Part shown: in pieces, positions 19,677 to 27,607 of the stretch
Layout: each line of letters begins with the position of its first letter
Numbering within the stretch: the first letter of the stretch is position 1
Assembly (NCBI RefSeq): GCF_030846195.1
Contig: NZ_JAVCWH010000016.1
Span: 1-50,572, forward strand
Direction of reading: 5' to 3'
Length of the DNA stretch: 50,572 nt
DNA from: Paracoccus yibinensis
GTDB lineage: Bacteria > Pseudomonadota > Alphaproteobacteria > Rhodobacterales > Rhodobacteraceae
The notes under the pieces: generated by a model
Databases searched by the model: none
The model's input: the letters and a program-made list of their open reading frames with translations, nothing else
What the model was told of the DNA's origin: nothing
Position numbers and translations under genes: made by a program

Positions 19677-19901
19677 ATGAAGGGTCTCGTCGTTCTGCTC
19701 ATCATCCTCTCGCAGCCAGCCTATGCCGCCTGGTATATACGCCAGTGCGCCGCGACTGTCAGGGACCGGCACGGCATCCGCATCGAGGAGGCCATGAAAA
19801 TCTGCGCGGGCTCCCAGGCTAAACGAGGTGAACGTCGTCGGTGCGTCATCGACAAGGTCAAAAATCAAGGCATGACACTCTTGCCTGAACGGTCCGCGTA
19901 G
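19677..19901 (+). CDS. Small exported protein, unknown function
   Basis: ATG 19677 has a good ribosome binding site (GGGAGG, 19665-19670) and encodes 74 residues. A short signal peptide (KGLVVLLIILSQPAYA) with a likely cleavage after AYA is followed by a basic mature part with three cysteines (QCAATVRDRHG, KICAGSQ, RRCVIDKV). Two of the cysteines could form a disulfide in the periplasm. No family was recognised. It is isolated, about 2.4 kb after repC, and preceded and followed by non-coding DNA. Confidence 0.5.
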   Translation: MKGLVVLLIILSQPAYAAWYIRQCAATVRDRHGIRIEEAMKICAGSQAKRGERRRCVIDKVKNQGMTLLPERSA

Positions 19902-20293
19902 ATCGGATCAGTGGCTGCGGGATCCCGGTAGAACACCGGCTTGATCGACAGCCGTTGAGCCTCCACAGGCCTGGCGCGCGCCGTCTTCCATGGCCACAAT
20001 GCGCCGGCTTACAATGTTATTTGGGTGTATAAAACGGTCATTTGAAGATGCTTCTGCGGCAAGTGTCGCTAGGTCCGGTTAGCCCAAGGATTCAGCATTT
20101 CCTGACTGCTCCAGCTATTTGCAGGCCGTTGGCCACTGGCTTGTCCCCGACGTCGCTAACGCCGTCAGGGAGGTCTTTGATATTTTGTAGGCTACTCTAG
20201 AAGGTGTGCCGGTAATCCTCGTTATAGAAAAAAATTGCGGACATGAGGGTAAGATCACTTGTCTGGTTGATAGTTTTAGACAGGGGCAGGGGA
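19902..20293. other. Non-coding stretch, possible C-terminal fragment on the minus strand
   Basis: No intact gene. On the minus strand 20195-20092 reads SLQNIKDLPDGVSDVGDKPV then ANGLQIAGAVRKC and a stop (20092-20094), which looks like the tail of an unidentified protein without an upstream part. It ends before the transposon end at 20294. Confidence 0.3.
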
Positions 20294-20327
20294 TAACTGG
20301 GGCAGATTTTCGGGCATGATCGTTGCG
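20294..20327 (+). repeat. Transposon end, copy A
   Basis: These 34 bases begin TAACTGGGGCAGATTTT and end CATGATCGTTGCG. The reverse complement of 47366-47399 matches at 33 of 34 positions. The outer tip (GTAA in copy B, ATAA here) faces left, so the element body lies to the right, where a transposase gene start is found. GTAA tips are typical of IS66-like elements. Confidence 0.7.
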
Positions 20328-20356
20328 CCTGTGGCAGATGTCTGATTCCATAGGGC

Positions 20357-20760
20357 ATGGGCCCGCTTTCGGACGATGGATCTGAGACGCTGCCTCCCGA
20401 CGCCTTGCGCCGGCTCGTTGTCGATCTGTCGCAGCGGCTTGGGGCCCTCGAGGCACAGGTGGCCGAGCTGCGGGACGAGCTCGAAAAGACCGAAATGGCT
20501 CGTGCTACCCTGCAGGTTGAGAACCAGGACTTGCTCGACGAGATCGCGCGATTGAAGAACCTGCCGCGGCGGCCGCCGTTCAAATTGTCCGGCATGGAAA
20601 AGGCGACGAACCGCGAACCCGGCAAGCCAAGCGGGAAACGTCGGCCAAGGGTCCCAAGCGAGATACGGACCGTGTCAGCCGGGAGGAGGTGCTGACAGCT
20701 GAGGCTCCAGCAGGAGGATCGCGCTCCAAGGGATATGAAACCATCCTGGTTCGTGAACTG
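20357..20760 (+). pseudogene. Transposase N-terminal fragment, frameshifted
   Basis: ATG 20357 begins a coiled-coil N-terminus (VDLSQRLGALEAQVAELRDE, LQVENQDLLDEIARLKNLP) followed by RRPPFKLSGMEKAT. After about 20650 the frame shifts by one; the other frame continues KRDTDRVSREEVLTAEAPAG and SRSKGYETILVRELA to about 20760, a motif seen in transposases of IS66-like or related elements. The catalytic DDE part is missing. It lies just inside the transposon end at 20294, consistent with being its own gene. The family name is not certain. Confidence 0.6.
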
Positions 20761-20830
20761 GCAATGCGGCAGGTCTGCTTGTTTTTCGGGCGGCAGCGAC
20801 GTGCACATGAAGCCGAAGCTTTGGTGCTGG

Positions 20831-21772
20831 CTACTCCACCTCTGCGTGATTTTCCGGCAAGGCCCCCAGCATCGTCTCGCACAGCGCCATGAATCGCACC
20901 GCCGCATGCGACAGCGCCCGCCGCGCCGGCCAGATCATCGAGATCCGCCGCTGAAGCCGCAGGTCCGCGACCCTGAGGAACACCACCCGTGGATCGTCGA
21001 ACAGCAGGGCCGCCTTTTGCGGAAGCAGCCCGACCCCCATGCTTGCACGGATCAGGCAAAGCTGTCCGAAGGTCGAGGCAACGCGCAGCGGCCCGCTTTT
21101 CAGAGCCGGGGGCAGGTCGGGGGCATCGGCCAGCAGGCGGGCGGTGCCCGTGCCTTCGTCCAGGTGGATCAACGTGGAGGGGTCGATCTCGGCCAGCCGG
21201 GGCGGACGGCCCTGCCGGGCCAGCGGATGGTCCACGGGAACCACAAGGCCAAAGGGGTCGCGCGCAATTTCTCGGATTTCCAACATCGGGGAGGAACTGG
21301 CGTAACCCGCGATTGCCAAGTCAAGGTCGCCATCCGCGACCATCCGCGCCAGAGCCTCGGCCGGACCGTCGTGCAGGCGCACCGCGATCGCCGGATGATC
21401 GGCGCAAAAGCGGCGCAGCGCGGGCGCGACCAGATCCCCGATGGTCGAGGGCGAGGCGCCAAGCGCCAGCCGCCCACGACCCAGATCCGCATTTTCCTGC
21501 AACCGTTCCAGCGCATGGTCCAGCGCCTCCAGGGCGGGGCGGGTGTCGTCCAGAAACTCCAGACCAGCCTGGGTCAATTGTGGCGGGCGCATGCGGCGGT
21601 CGAACAACGGCACGCCTGCGCTTTCTTCAAGCTGGCGGATGGTCTCGGTCAGGGCCGAGGGCACGACGCCCAGTCTGTCGGCGGCGCGGCCAAACGACCC
21701 TTCAGCCCGGATGGCATGAAGGGCGCGCAGATGACGCAGGTTCAGATTCGTGTTCTTAGAATTTATCTTCAT
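20831..21772 (-). CDS. LysR-family transcriptional regulator
   Basis: The 313-residue protein has an N-terminal helix-turn-helix (about 12-70: LRHLRALHAIRAEGSFGRAA, ALTETIRQLEESAGVPLFDR) and a type 2 periplasmic-binding-like effector domain (about 95-300). LysR proteins activate a divergent gene when a small ligand binds. It diverges from the FAD/Fe-S dehydrogenase gene at 21835, which is the obvious target. A dyad at 21757-21781 overlaps its start. Confidence 0.9.
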   Translation of the reverse strand: MKINSKNTNLNLRHLRALHAIRAEGSFGRAADRLGVVPSALTETIRQLEESAGVPLFDRRMRPPQLTQAGLEFLDDTRPALEALDHALERLQENADLGRGRLALGASPSTIGDLVAPALRRFCADHPAIAVRLHDGPAEALARMVADGDLDLAIAGYASSSPMLEIREIARDPFGLVVPVDHPLARQGRPPRLAEIDPSTLIHLDEGTGTARLLADAPDLPPALKSGPLRVASTFGQLCLIRASMGVGLLPQKAALLFDDPRVVFLRVADLRLQRRISMIWPARRALSHAAVRFMALCETMLGALPENHAEVE

Positions 21773-21781
21773 TACATTCTA
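21757..21781. promoter_or_regulatory. Putative LysR binding dyad
   Basis: TAGAAT (21757-21762) and ATTCTA (21776-21781) are perfect 6-bp inverted arms 13 bases apart, in an AT-rich patch between the divergent genes. LysR sites are usually short dyads of about this spacing around T-N11-A. The site covers the regulator's own start codon. Confidence 0.45.
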
Positions 21782-21834
21782 TTTTTATGAACATCCTTTT
21801 CGTGCTTCAACAGGGAAAAGCCCGAAAGGCCGCC

Positions 21835-24651
21835 ATGCTTGACAGTCCACCCAGCCAATCCCTGATCGATGCCCTGCGTGCCGCCTGTTTCCAGGGAGAG
21901 ATCGAGACGGACCACGCCCTGCGCGCCGCCATGTCCACCGACAATTCGGTCTATCAGATCACTCCCGACCTGATCGCGGCGCCACGTGACGGACAGGATG
22001 TGGTGCGCGCATTGGCCGTGCTGGAGGCCCCTGCATTTGCCGATGTCGCGCTGACGGCACGCGGGGGCGGCACCGGAACGAACGGGCAAAGCCTGAACCG
22101 AGGGCTGATCCTGGACATGCGACGGCACATGAACCGGGTGCTGGAGATCAACGCGACCGAAGGCTGGGCCGATGTCGAACCGGGTGTGGTACTGGACGAG
22201 CTGAACGACACGTTGCGCCCGCACGGCTGGTTCTTTGCGCCGGAAACCTCTACCTCGACGCGTTGTACCATCGGCGGCATGGTTTCGACCGATGCCTCGG
22301 GCAAGGGGTCACGGGTCTATGGCAAGACCTCGGACAACATCCTAGGTTTGGAGATCGCGCGTCCGCAAGGGCTTTTGTCCAGCCTTGCGCCTGCGCCGGA
22401 CTGGGCCGCGCCGATGCTGGCCGCGGCCGAGGATGCCGCGCGGCAGGGTCGGGCCGCCTTCATCGACGCGACCCCGCGCCTCAACCGCCGCTTCACCGGC
22501 TATGATCTTGAACGCGCCTGTCCCGAGGCGGGCGGTTTCGAATGGTGGCGGCTGTTCCTGGGGGCCGAGGGCACGCTGGGACCGATCACCCGCATCCGCG
22601 TCAAGCTGCGCCGGATCGAGCCGGAAAAGCGCCTGATCGTTGCTGGTTTCGCCTGTTTCCGCGATGCGCTGGCTGCGGCGACGCCGCTGCTGGCGGACGA
22701 TCCGACCGCGATCGAGGTGATGGACGAATGGGTCCAGCGCATTGCGCAGGACGCGGGCATCCTGGCCCGCCTGCCCGAAAGCTTGCGCCCCGAAGGCCCG
22801 GTCGCCTATGTCTTCATCGAGTTCAACGGCCATGACGCAGCCGAGATGCAGGCCCGCATCACCACCTGCCTGGAGCGGCTGCGCAGCCTTCCGGGCCAGA
22901 TCGCCCTGCACCAGGCCCGCGACCCGGCCGAGATCCGCGAGCTTTGGGCGATCCGTTCCGCCGGGGTAGGGCTTCTGGGCAAGGTGGACGGTCCCGCGCG
23001 CCCCATCGCCTTTGTCGAGGATTGCGTGGTCCCGCCCGAAAACCTGCCCGCCTTCGTCGATGATTTCCTGCAAGTGCTGAAGGACAATGGGTTGGGCTTC
23101 GGCATCTATGGCCATGTGGATGTCGGCTGCCTGCACATCCGCCCGGCGCTGAACATCGACCAAACGACCGACCGGACCAAGCTGGTCGCGGTTTCGGATG
23201 CGGTTTTCGCGCTGACGCGGAAATACGGCGGCATCTTCTGGGGCGAACATGGCAAGGGGGTCAGGGGCGCCTATCTGCCCGAATGGATCGGGCCGGGGGC
23301 CTATGCTGCGCTGCAATCCGTCAAGCGCGCCTTTGATCCCGCCGAGCAGTTCAACCCCGGCAAGCTGGTCACGCTGGACCGCCCGCTCATGGGGATTGTG
23401 ACGACGCCCTTCCGGCCCTTCAACGCAAGGCTTGGCAACCCGCTGGAAAAGGCTTTCCGCTGCAACGGGAACGCGCAGTGCCTCGGCTATCAGGCGGCGG
23501 TGCCGATGTGTCCCTCGTTCAAGGCGACAGGCGACCTGCGCCATTCGCCAAAAGGACGGGCCGACGCGCTGCGGGCCTGGAAGGTCGCCCGCGATGCGGG
23601 ACAGCCCGCGCCCGAGAACGATCTGATGGCGGCGCTGGACACCTGCCTTGGCTGCAAGGCCTGCGCCTCCAGTTGCCCGGTGCAGGTCGATATCCCATCA
23701 ATGCGGGCGGCATTCTATGCAGATCACTACAGCCGCAATGCGCGGCCGCTGTCTGATCGGCTGGTGCTGGCGGCAGAACGGCTCAGCCCGCTGGCTGTCA
23801 CCCTTTCCCCGCTGCTGCGACCTGTCTGGCCGCTGGCACGGCGGCTGGCCGAGCGCGCGTTGAAGACCGTTGACATGCCCGCCCATCTGGCCCGCCCGGT
23901 CGCTGCCGCGCATCGCGTGCGGCTGGCCGATCTGGACCGACCGCTGCCCGGGAACGCGGTGCTGCTGTGGCAGGACTGGTTCACCGCCTTGTTCGATGCC
24001 AAGGTCGCGCAGGATGCCATCGCGGGCTTCAGCGCCCTTGGCTATCACCCGTTGCTGGTGGCGATGCGGCCCGCAGGCAAGGCCGCGCAGAACATGGGTG
24101 CGGAATCCGCTTTTCGGCGCATGGCCGGGCGGCAGGTCGCGGCGCTGCAAAAGGGCGCCGCGACCGGCCTGCCGATGATCGGGCTGGATCCGGCCTTTGT
24201 CATGATGCTGCGCCAGGATTATCCCAAGGCCGGCTTGACACCGCCGCCTGTGATGCTGGGACAGGAATTCCTGGCGGCCGAGATTGCGGCGGGGAGGCGT
24301 TTCCCGCAGGTGCGGGTGCAAGGCAAAGCCGCGGCGCGGATCCTGTCGCACTGCACCGAACAGACCGCGCTGCCGAACGCAGGCGCGCTCTGGGCGCAGG
24401 TCTTTGCGGCTATCGGGATGAAGGCCGCGCCTGCCGCCTCGGGCTGCTGCGGCATGGCGGGGCTTTTCGGGCATCAGGAACGCCATCAGGCCATGTCGCG
24501 CAAACTTTACGACATGTCATGGCGCGATCATGTCGAAGGCGGGGCGCCGGTCCTTGCCTCGGGGTTTTCCTGCCGCTGCCAGGCCGAGCGGTTCAGTGAC
24601 AAGGGCCTGCGCCATCCGCTGGGGATGATCGCCGACACGCTGCGTGGATAG
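21835..24651 (+). CDS. FAD-linked, Fe-S D-2-hydroxyacid dehydrogenase (YdiJ/D-lactate dehydrogenase-like)
   Basis: ATG 21835 (MLDSPPSQSLIDAL) has AAAGG at good spacing and gives 938 residues; an in-frame ATG at 21787 would leave only 14 bases to the LysR start. Domains in order: FAD-binding type 4 (about 40-280, with RGGGTGTNGQSLNRG and TIGGMVSTDASGKGSRVYGK), FAD-oxidase C-terminal domain (about 290-530), a 4Fe-4S ferredoxin-like cluster (CLGCKACASSCPV, about 620), and a C-terminal CCG-type domain (SGCCGMAGLFGH). Relatives oxidise D-2-hydroxyglutarate or D-lactate and pass electrons to quinones. The product would be a 2-oxoacid, which fits the ThDP and E1/E2 enzymes downstream in the island. 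Confidence 0.85.
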   Translation: MLDSPPSQSLIDALRAACFQGEIETDHALRAAMSTDNSVYQITPDLIAAPRDGQDVVRALAVLEAPAFADVALTARGGGTGTNGQSLNRGLILDMRRHMNRVLEINATEGWADVEPGVVLDELNDTLRPHGWFFAPETSTSTRCTIGGMVSTDASGKGSRVYGKTSDNILGLEIARPQGLLSSLAPAPDWAAPMLAAAEDAARQGRAAFIDATPRLNRRFTGYDLERACPEAGGFEWWRLFLGAEGTLGPITRIRVKLRRIEPEKRLIVAGFACFRDALAAATPLLADDPTAIEVMDEWVQRIAQDAGILARLPESLRPEGPVAYVFIEFNGHDAAEMQARITTCLERLRSLPGQIALHQARDPAEIRELWAIRSAGVGLLGKVDGPARPIAFVEDCVVPPENLPAFVDDFLQVLKDNGLGFGIYGHVDVGCLHIRPALNIDQTTDRTKLVAVSDAVFALTRKYGGIFWGEHGKGVRGAYLPEWIGPGAYAALQSVKRAFDPAEQFNPGKLVTLDRPLMGIVTTPFRPFNARLGNPLEKAFRCNGNAQCLGYQAAVPMCPSFKATGDLRHSPKGRADALRAWKVARDAGQPAPENDLMAALDTCLGCKACASSCPVQVDIPSMRAAFYADHYSRNARPLSDRLVLAAERLSPLAVTLSPLLRPVWPLARRLAERALKTVDMPAHLARPVAAAHRVRLADLDRPLPGNAVLLWQDWFTALFDAKVAQDAIAGFSALGYHPLLVAMRPAGKAAQNMGAESAFRRMAGRQVAALQKGAATGLPMIGLDPAFVMMLRQDYPKAGLTPPPVMLGQEFLAAEIAAGRRFPQVRVQGKAAARILSHCTEQTALPNAGALWAQVFAAIGMKAAPAASGCCGMAGLFGHQERHQAMSRKLYDMSWRDHVEGGAPVLASGFSCRCQAERFSDKGLRHPLGMIADTLRG

Positions 24652-24745
24652 CGGCGGGGTGGATGCGCGGGCATTTCGGTCGGCCTGCGCTTTTCGTCAC
24701 CGATCCATGCGGCTTGAAGGCCGCAGGATGCGTCCCGGCTGGCGC

Positions 24746-25420
24746 CTAGTCGCAGACATGGGCCAGAAGCCCCGCGCCGCCCCCTTCGATGTCCATGTTC
24801 AACGCTTCATAGGCGCCTTCGGGATCCTTGCTGCGAATTGCCTTGACGATGCGCAGATGAGGGTGTGGGTCCCAGTTCGGCGGCAGGCCCGCGTCGTATA
24901 GATGCGACAACAGCGGCCCGCAGCGGACCCAAAGGTTCGACACCACCTCATGGGTCACGGGCAGGCCCGCGATCTCGCACAGCTTCAGGTGGAACTTGGT
25001 GTTCAGGCCGATGGCGCGGGAAAAGTCGCCCTCGTCCTGGGCCGCGCCAAGATCGACATGGAGCTGTTCCAGCGCGTCAACCGCCTCGGGCGAGGCGGCG
25101 ATGGCGGCTTGGCGTGCGGCGTTGCCCTCCAGGAAGCCGCGGATCTTGCGAACCTCGATCAATGTCGCGCGCGTCAGATGCGGAACCGAGATCCGGCCGC
25201 GCCCGTCCATCTCCAGCGCATGTTCCGTGACCAGGCGCAGCAGGGCCTCTCGCATTGGGGTCGCGCTAATCCCGAAGCTTTTCGAGATCGGCCGCAGGGG
25301 CAATTCGTCCCCCGGCTTCATCCGGCCCTCCATCAGCGCCTCGCGTAGGCTGGTATAGGCACGCTCGCTGAGGCTCTGCCTTTGGATAGGTTTTATCCAC
25401 TCGCTTGCTGTTGGTTCCAA
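24746..25420 (-). CDS. GntR-family (FCD) transcriptional regulator
   Basis: The 224-residue protein appears to start with TTG at 25420, preceded by GAGGGAAG. The winged helix occupies about residues 15-80 (LSERAYTSLREALMEGRMKP, FGISATPMREALLRL), followed by an FCD domain with KFHLKLCEIAGLP. It diverges from the long operon starting at 25550 and probably represses it. The dyad at 25471-25494 between the genes is a candidate operator. Confidence 0.87.
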   Translation of the reverse strand: MEPTASEWIKPIQRQSLSERAYTSLREALMEGRMKPGDELPLRPISKSFGISATPMREALLRLVTEHALEMDGRGRISVPHLTRATLIEVRKIRGFLEGNAARQAAIAASPEAVDALEQLHVDLGAAQDEGDFSRAIGLNTKFHLKLCEIAGLPVTHEVVSNLWVRCGPLLSHLYDAGLPPNWDPHPHLRIVKAIRSKDPEGAYEALNMDIEGGGAGLLAHVCD

Positions 25421-25470
25421 ACTTCCCTCTGCTCGGTTGCCGCCAGGAAGGCGGATTGCATTTGACTTGC

Positions 25471-25494
25471 CGTTATAACATGTGGCTTATAACG
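25471..25494. promoter_or_regulatory. Putative operator of the catabolic operon
   Basis: CGTTATAA (25471-25478) and TTATAACG (25487-25494) are perfect 8-bp inverted arms with an 8-base spacer, about 55 bases upstream of the alcohol dehydrogenase start. It is the strongest dyad between the divergent GntR gene and the operon. Confidence 0.5.
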
Positions 25495-25549
25495 ATAACT
25501 AATGGTGCAGGCTAGCTGTGAGGAGGCAGTTGCACCAATGGAGGGTTAC

Positions 25550-26587
25550 ATGCTTGCGCTGCGCAAAAACATACCCGGCCCTGGGGCCGAACTGGTCAGC
25601 ATTGACCTGCCAGAACTGCTCGCCGCTGGCGAGATCCGGGTGGATGTGCACGCAGTCGGGATTTGCGGCAGCGATCTGCATGCCCATGCCTGGGATCCGT
25701 CCTATGGATTCATGGCGCCCTTTCTGCCCCTGACGCTGGGGCATGAATTTTCCGGAATCGTCGCATCCATTGCCCCTGATGTTACCGAAGTTTCCGTAGG
25801 GGACAGCATTGTCTGTTGGCCCACGGTGACCTGCGGCGCATGTGCCACCTGCCGCGCCGGGCGTCCGGGCGGATGCGAGGCACGCCGCATCATCGGCCTG
25901 CACCGCGACGGGGGCTTTGCTGAAAGCGTGCGGATGCCAGCGGCGAACGCGCTGCCGCTGCCCGCGGGCCTGCCGCTGGACGTGGCGGCATTGACCGAAC
26001 CGCTGGCAGTTTCGATCAACGCGGTCGATGTGGCAGAGGTCGCGCCAGGAGACCGGGTGGTCGTCCTTGGTCCCGGACCCATTGGCATGGGGATTGCGCT
26101 GGTTGCCAGTGCCCGCGGCGCCAATGTGCTGCTGGCGGGCTTTCGCGACGATGCACGGCTGGCGCTGGCCCGCGACATGGGCATTTCGGCGGTTGCCGAT
26201 CTGGCGCAGGTCAAGCTGGCCGAGGCCGTGCAGGACCATTTCAACGTCGCGCCGGATGTCGTGCTTGAGGCGACGGGGCGTCCGGCCAGCGTGGCCGAGG
26301 GGCTTGCAATTCTGCGTCCGGGGGGCGTGCTGACCGTTGTCGGCATCCATGCCGAGCCGCTGTCGCTGGACCTGAACCAGCTTGTGCGCGGCAAGAAACA
26401 GTTGCGCGGCGCGCATGATTCGACACCGCGGGGCTTCGCCGAGGCGATCGCGTGCCTGGCCGCGGACCCCGCGCTTTACGCCCGGATGATTACCCACCGG
26501 CTGCCGCTGGGGCAGGCCGAGGATGGGTTCGCGCTAGCCCGAAAGGGCGCGGCGCTGAAGGTGATGCTTTTTCCCTGGGGAGGTTGA
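25550..26587 (+). CDS. Zinc-dependent medium-chain alcohol/polyol dehydrogenase
   Basis: ATG 25550 follows GGAGGG at close spacing; ATG 25538 is an alternative. The 345-residue protein has catalytic zinc ligands Cys39 (GICGSD) and His65-Glu66 (LGHEFSG), structural zinc cysteines at 95, 98, 101 and 109, and a Rossmann fold at GPGPIGMG. It resembles threonine/sorbitol dehydrogenase-type enzymes that oxidise a secondary alcohol with NAD(P)+. It is the first gene of the operon, so it may carry out an early oxidation of the imported substrate. Confidence 0.87.
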   Translation: MLALRKNIPGPGAELVSIDLPELLAAGEIRVDVHAVGICGSDLHAHAWDPSYGFMAPFLPLTLGHEFSGIVASIAPDVTEVSVGDSIVCWPTVTCGACATCRAGRPGGCEARRIIGLHRDGGFAESVRMPAANALPLPAGLPLDVAALTEPLAVSINAVDVAEVAPGDRVVVLGPGPIGMGIALVASARGANVLLAGFRDDARLALARDMGISAVADLAQVKLAEAVQDHFNVAPDVVLEATGRPASVAEGLAILRPGGVLTVVGIHAEPLSLDLNQLVRGKKQLRGAHDSTPRGFAEAIACLAADPALYARMITHRLPLGQAEDGFALARKGAALKVMLFPWGG

Positions 26588-26592
26588 GGAAA

Positions 26593-27603
26593 ATGTTTGA
26601 AGCCGGGACTTTGTCCGTCATTGCGCCCCGCGCAGGCGGTCCCGAGGTGCTTGAACTGGTGCGACGAGATTTGCCCGCGCTGAAGTCGGGCGAGATGCGC
26701 GTACGCGTTCACGCGGCCGGGGTGAACCGCCCGGACGCCATGCAGCGCTCCGGCAACTACCCGCCGCCGCCTGGCGTGACCGATGTGCTGGGACTGGAAC
26801 TGGCGGGCGAGGTGGTCGAGACCGCCCCCGACGTGACCCGCTTTCAGCCCGGCGACCGCGTAATGGCGTTGGTCGCGGGCGGCGCTTATGCCGAGGAAGC
26901 CGTGGTCCAAGCCGATGTCTGCATCCCCGTCCCGGCCGGCTTGTCGATGATCGAGGCCGCCGGCATCCCCGAGACCTATTTCACCGTCTGGAGCAACCTG
27001 TTTCAGCGTGCCAACCTGAAGGCGGGCGAAACTGTGCTGCTGCATGGCGGCACCTCGGGCATCGGCGTCACCGCGACGCTGCTGGCCCGCGCGATCGGCG
27101 CGCGGATGATCACCACCTGCGGCTCGGACGAGAAATGCGCGGCCTCGGTCGCGCTTGGCGCGTCGGCCTCTATCAACTACCGCACGCAGGATTTCGTGGC
27201 CGAGGGCCGTGCCCTTACCGATGGCCGCGGCCCCGAGGTGGTCGTGGACATGGTCGGCGGCAGCTACATGCAACGCAACCTTGAGCTGGTGGCCGACGAC
27301 GGCCGCATCGCGCAGATCGCCTTCCAGCAGGGCGCGCGCGCGGACATGGACATGGGGCCATTGCTGTTCAAGCGGCTGACGCTGAGCGGCTCGACCCTGC
27401 GGGCGCGGCCGATCCCGATGAAGGCCGCGCTGGCCCGCGCGGTCGAGGCCGAGGTCATCCCGCTGATCATGGAAAAGGGCGCCCGACCGGCCATCGATTC
27501 CGTCTTTGACCTGACCGATGTGCAGGCCGCGCATGCCCATCTCGAGGCGTCGGCCCATACCGGCAAGATCATCCTGAAAACCTCCGCCTGTACCGAGGAA
27601 TAA
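26593..27603 (+). CDS. NAD(P)H-quinone oxidoreductase / zinc-independent medium-chain reductase
   Basis: ATG 26593 follows GAGG with 5 bases between the previous stop and this start. The 336-residue protein has the N-terminal GroES-like fold (LKSGEMRVRVHAAGVNRPDA, residues 30-49) and a Rossmann motif HGGTSGIG at 151-158. It belongs to the quinone oxidoreductase (PIG3/QorA-like) group, which reduces quinones or enones with NADPH and lacks zinc ligands. It may reduce a double bond in a pathway intermediate. Confidence 0.85.
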   Translation: MFEAGTLSVIAPRAGGPEVLELVRRDLPALKSGEMRVRVHAAGVNRPDAMQRSGNYPPPPGVTDVLGLELAGEVVETAPDVTRFQPGDRVMALVAGGAYAEEAVVQADVCIPVPAGLSMIEAAGIPETYFTVWSNLFQRANLKAGETVLLHGGTSGIGVTATLLARAIGARMITTCGSDEKCAASVALGASASINYRTQDFVAEGRALTDGRGPEVVVDMVGGSYMQRNLELVADDGRIAQIAFQQGARADMDMGPLLFKRLTLSGSTLRARPIPMKAALARAVEAEVIPLIMEKGARPAIDSVFDLTDVQAAHAHLEASAHTGKIILKTSACTEE

Positions 27604-27607
27604 GATA

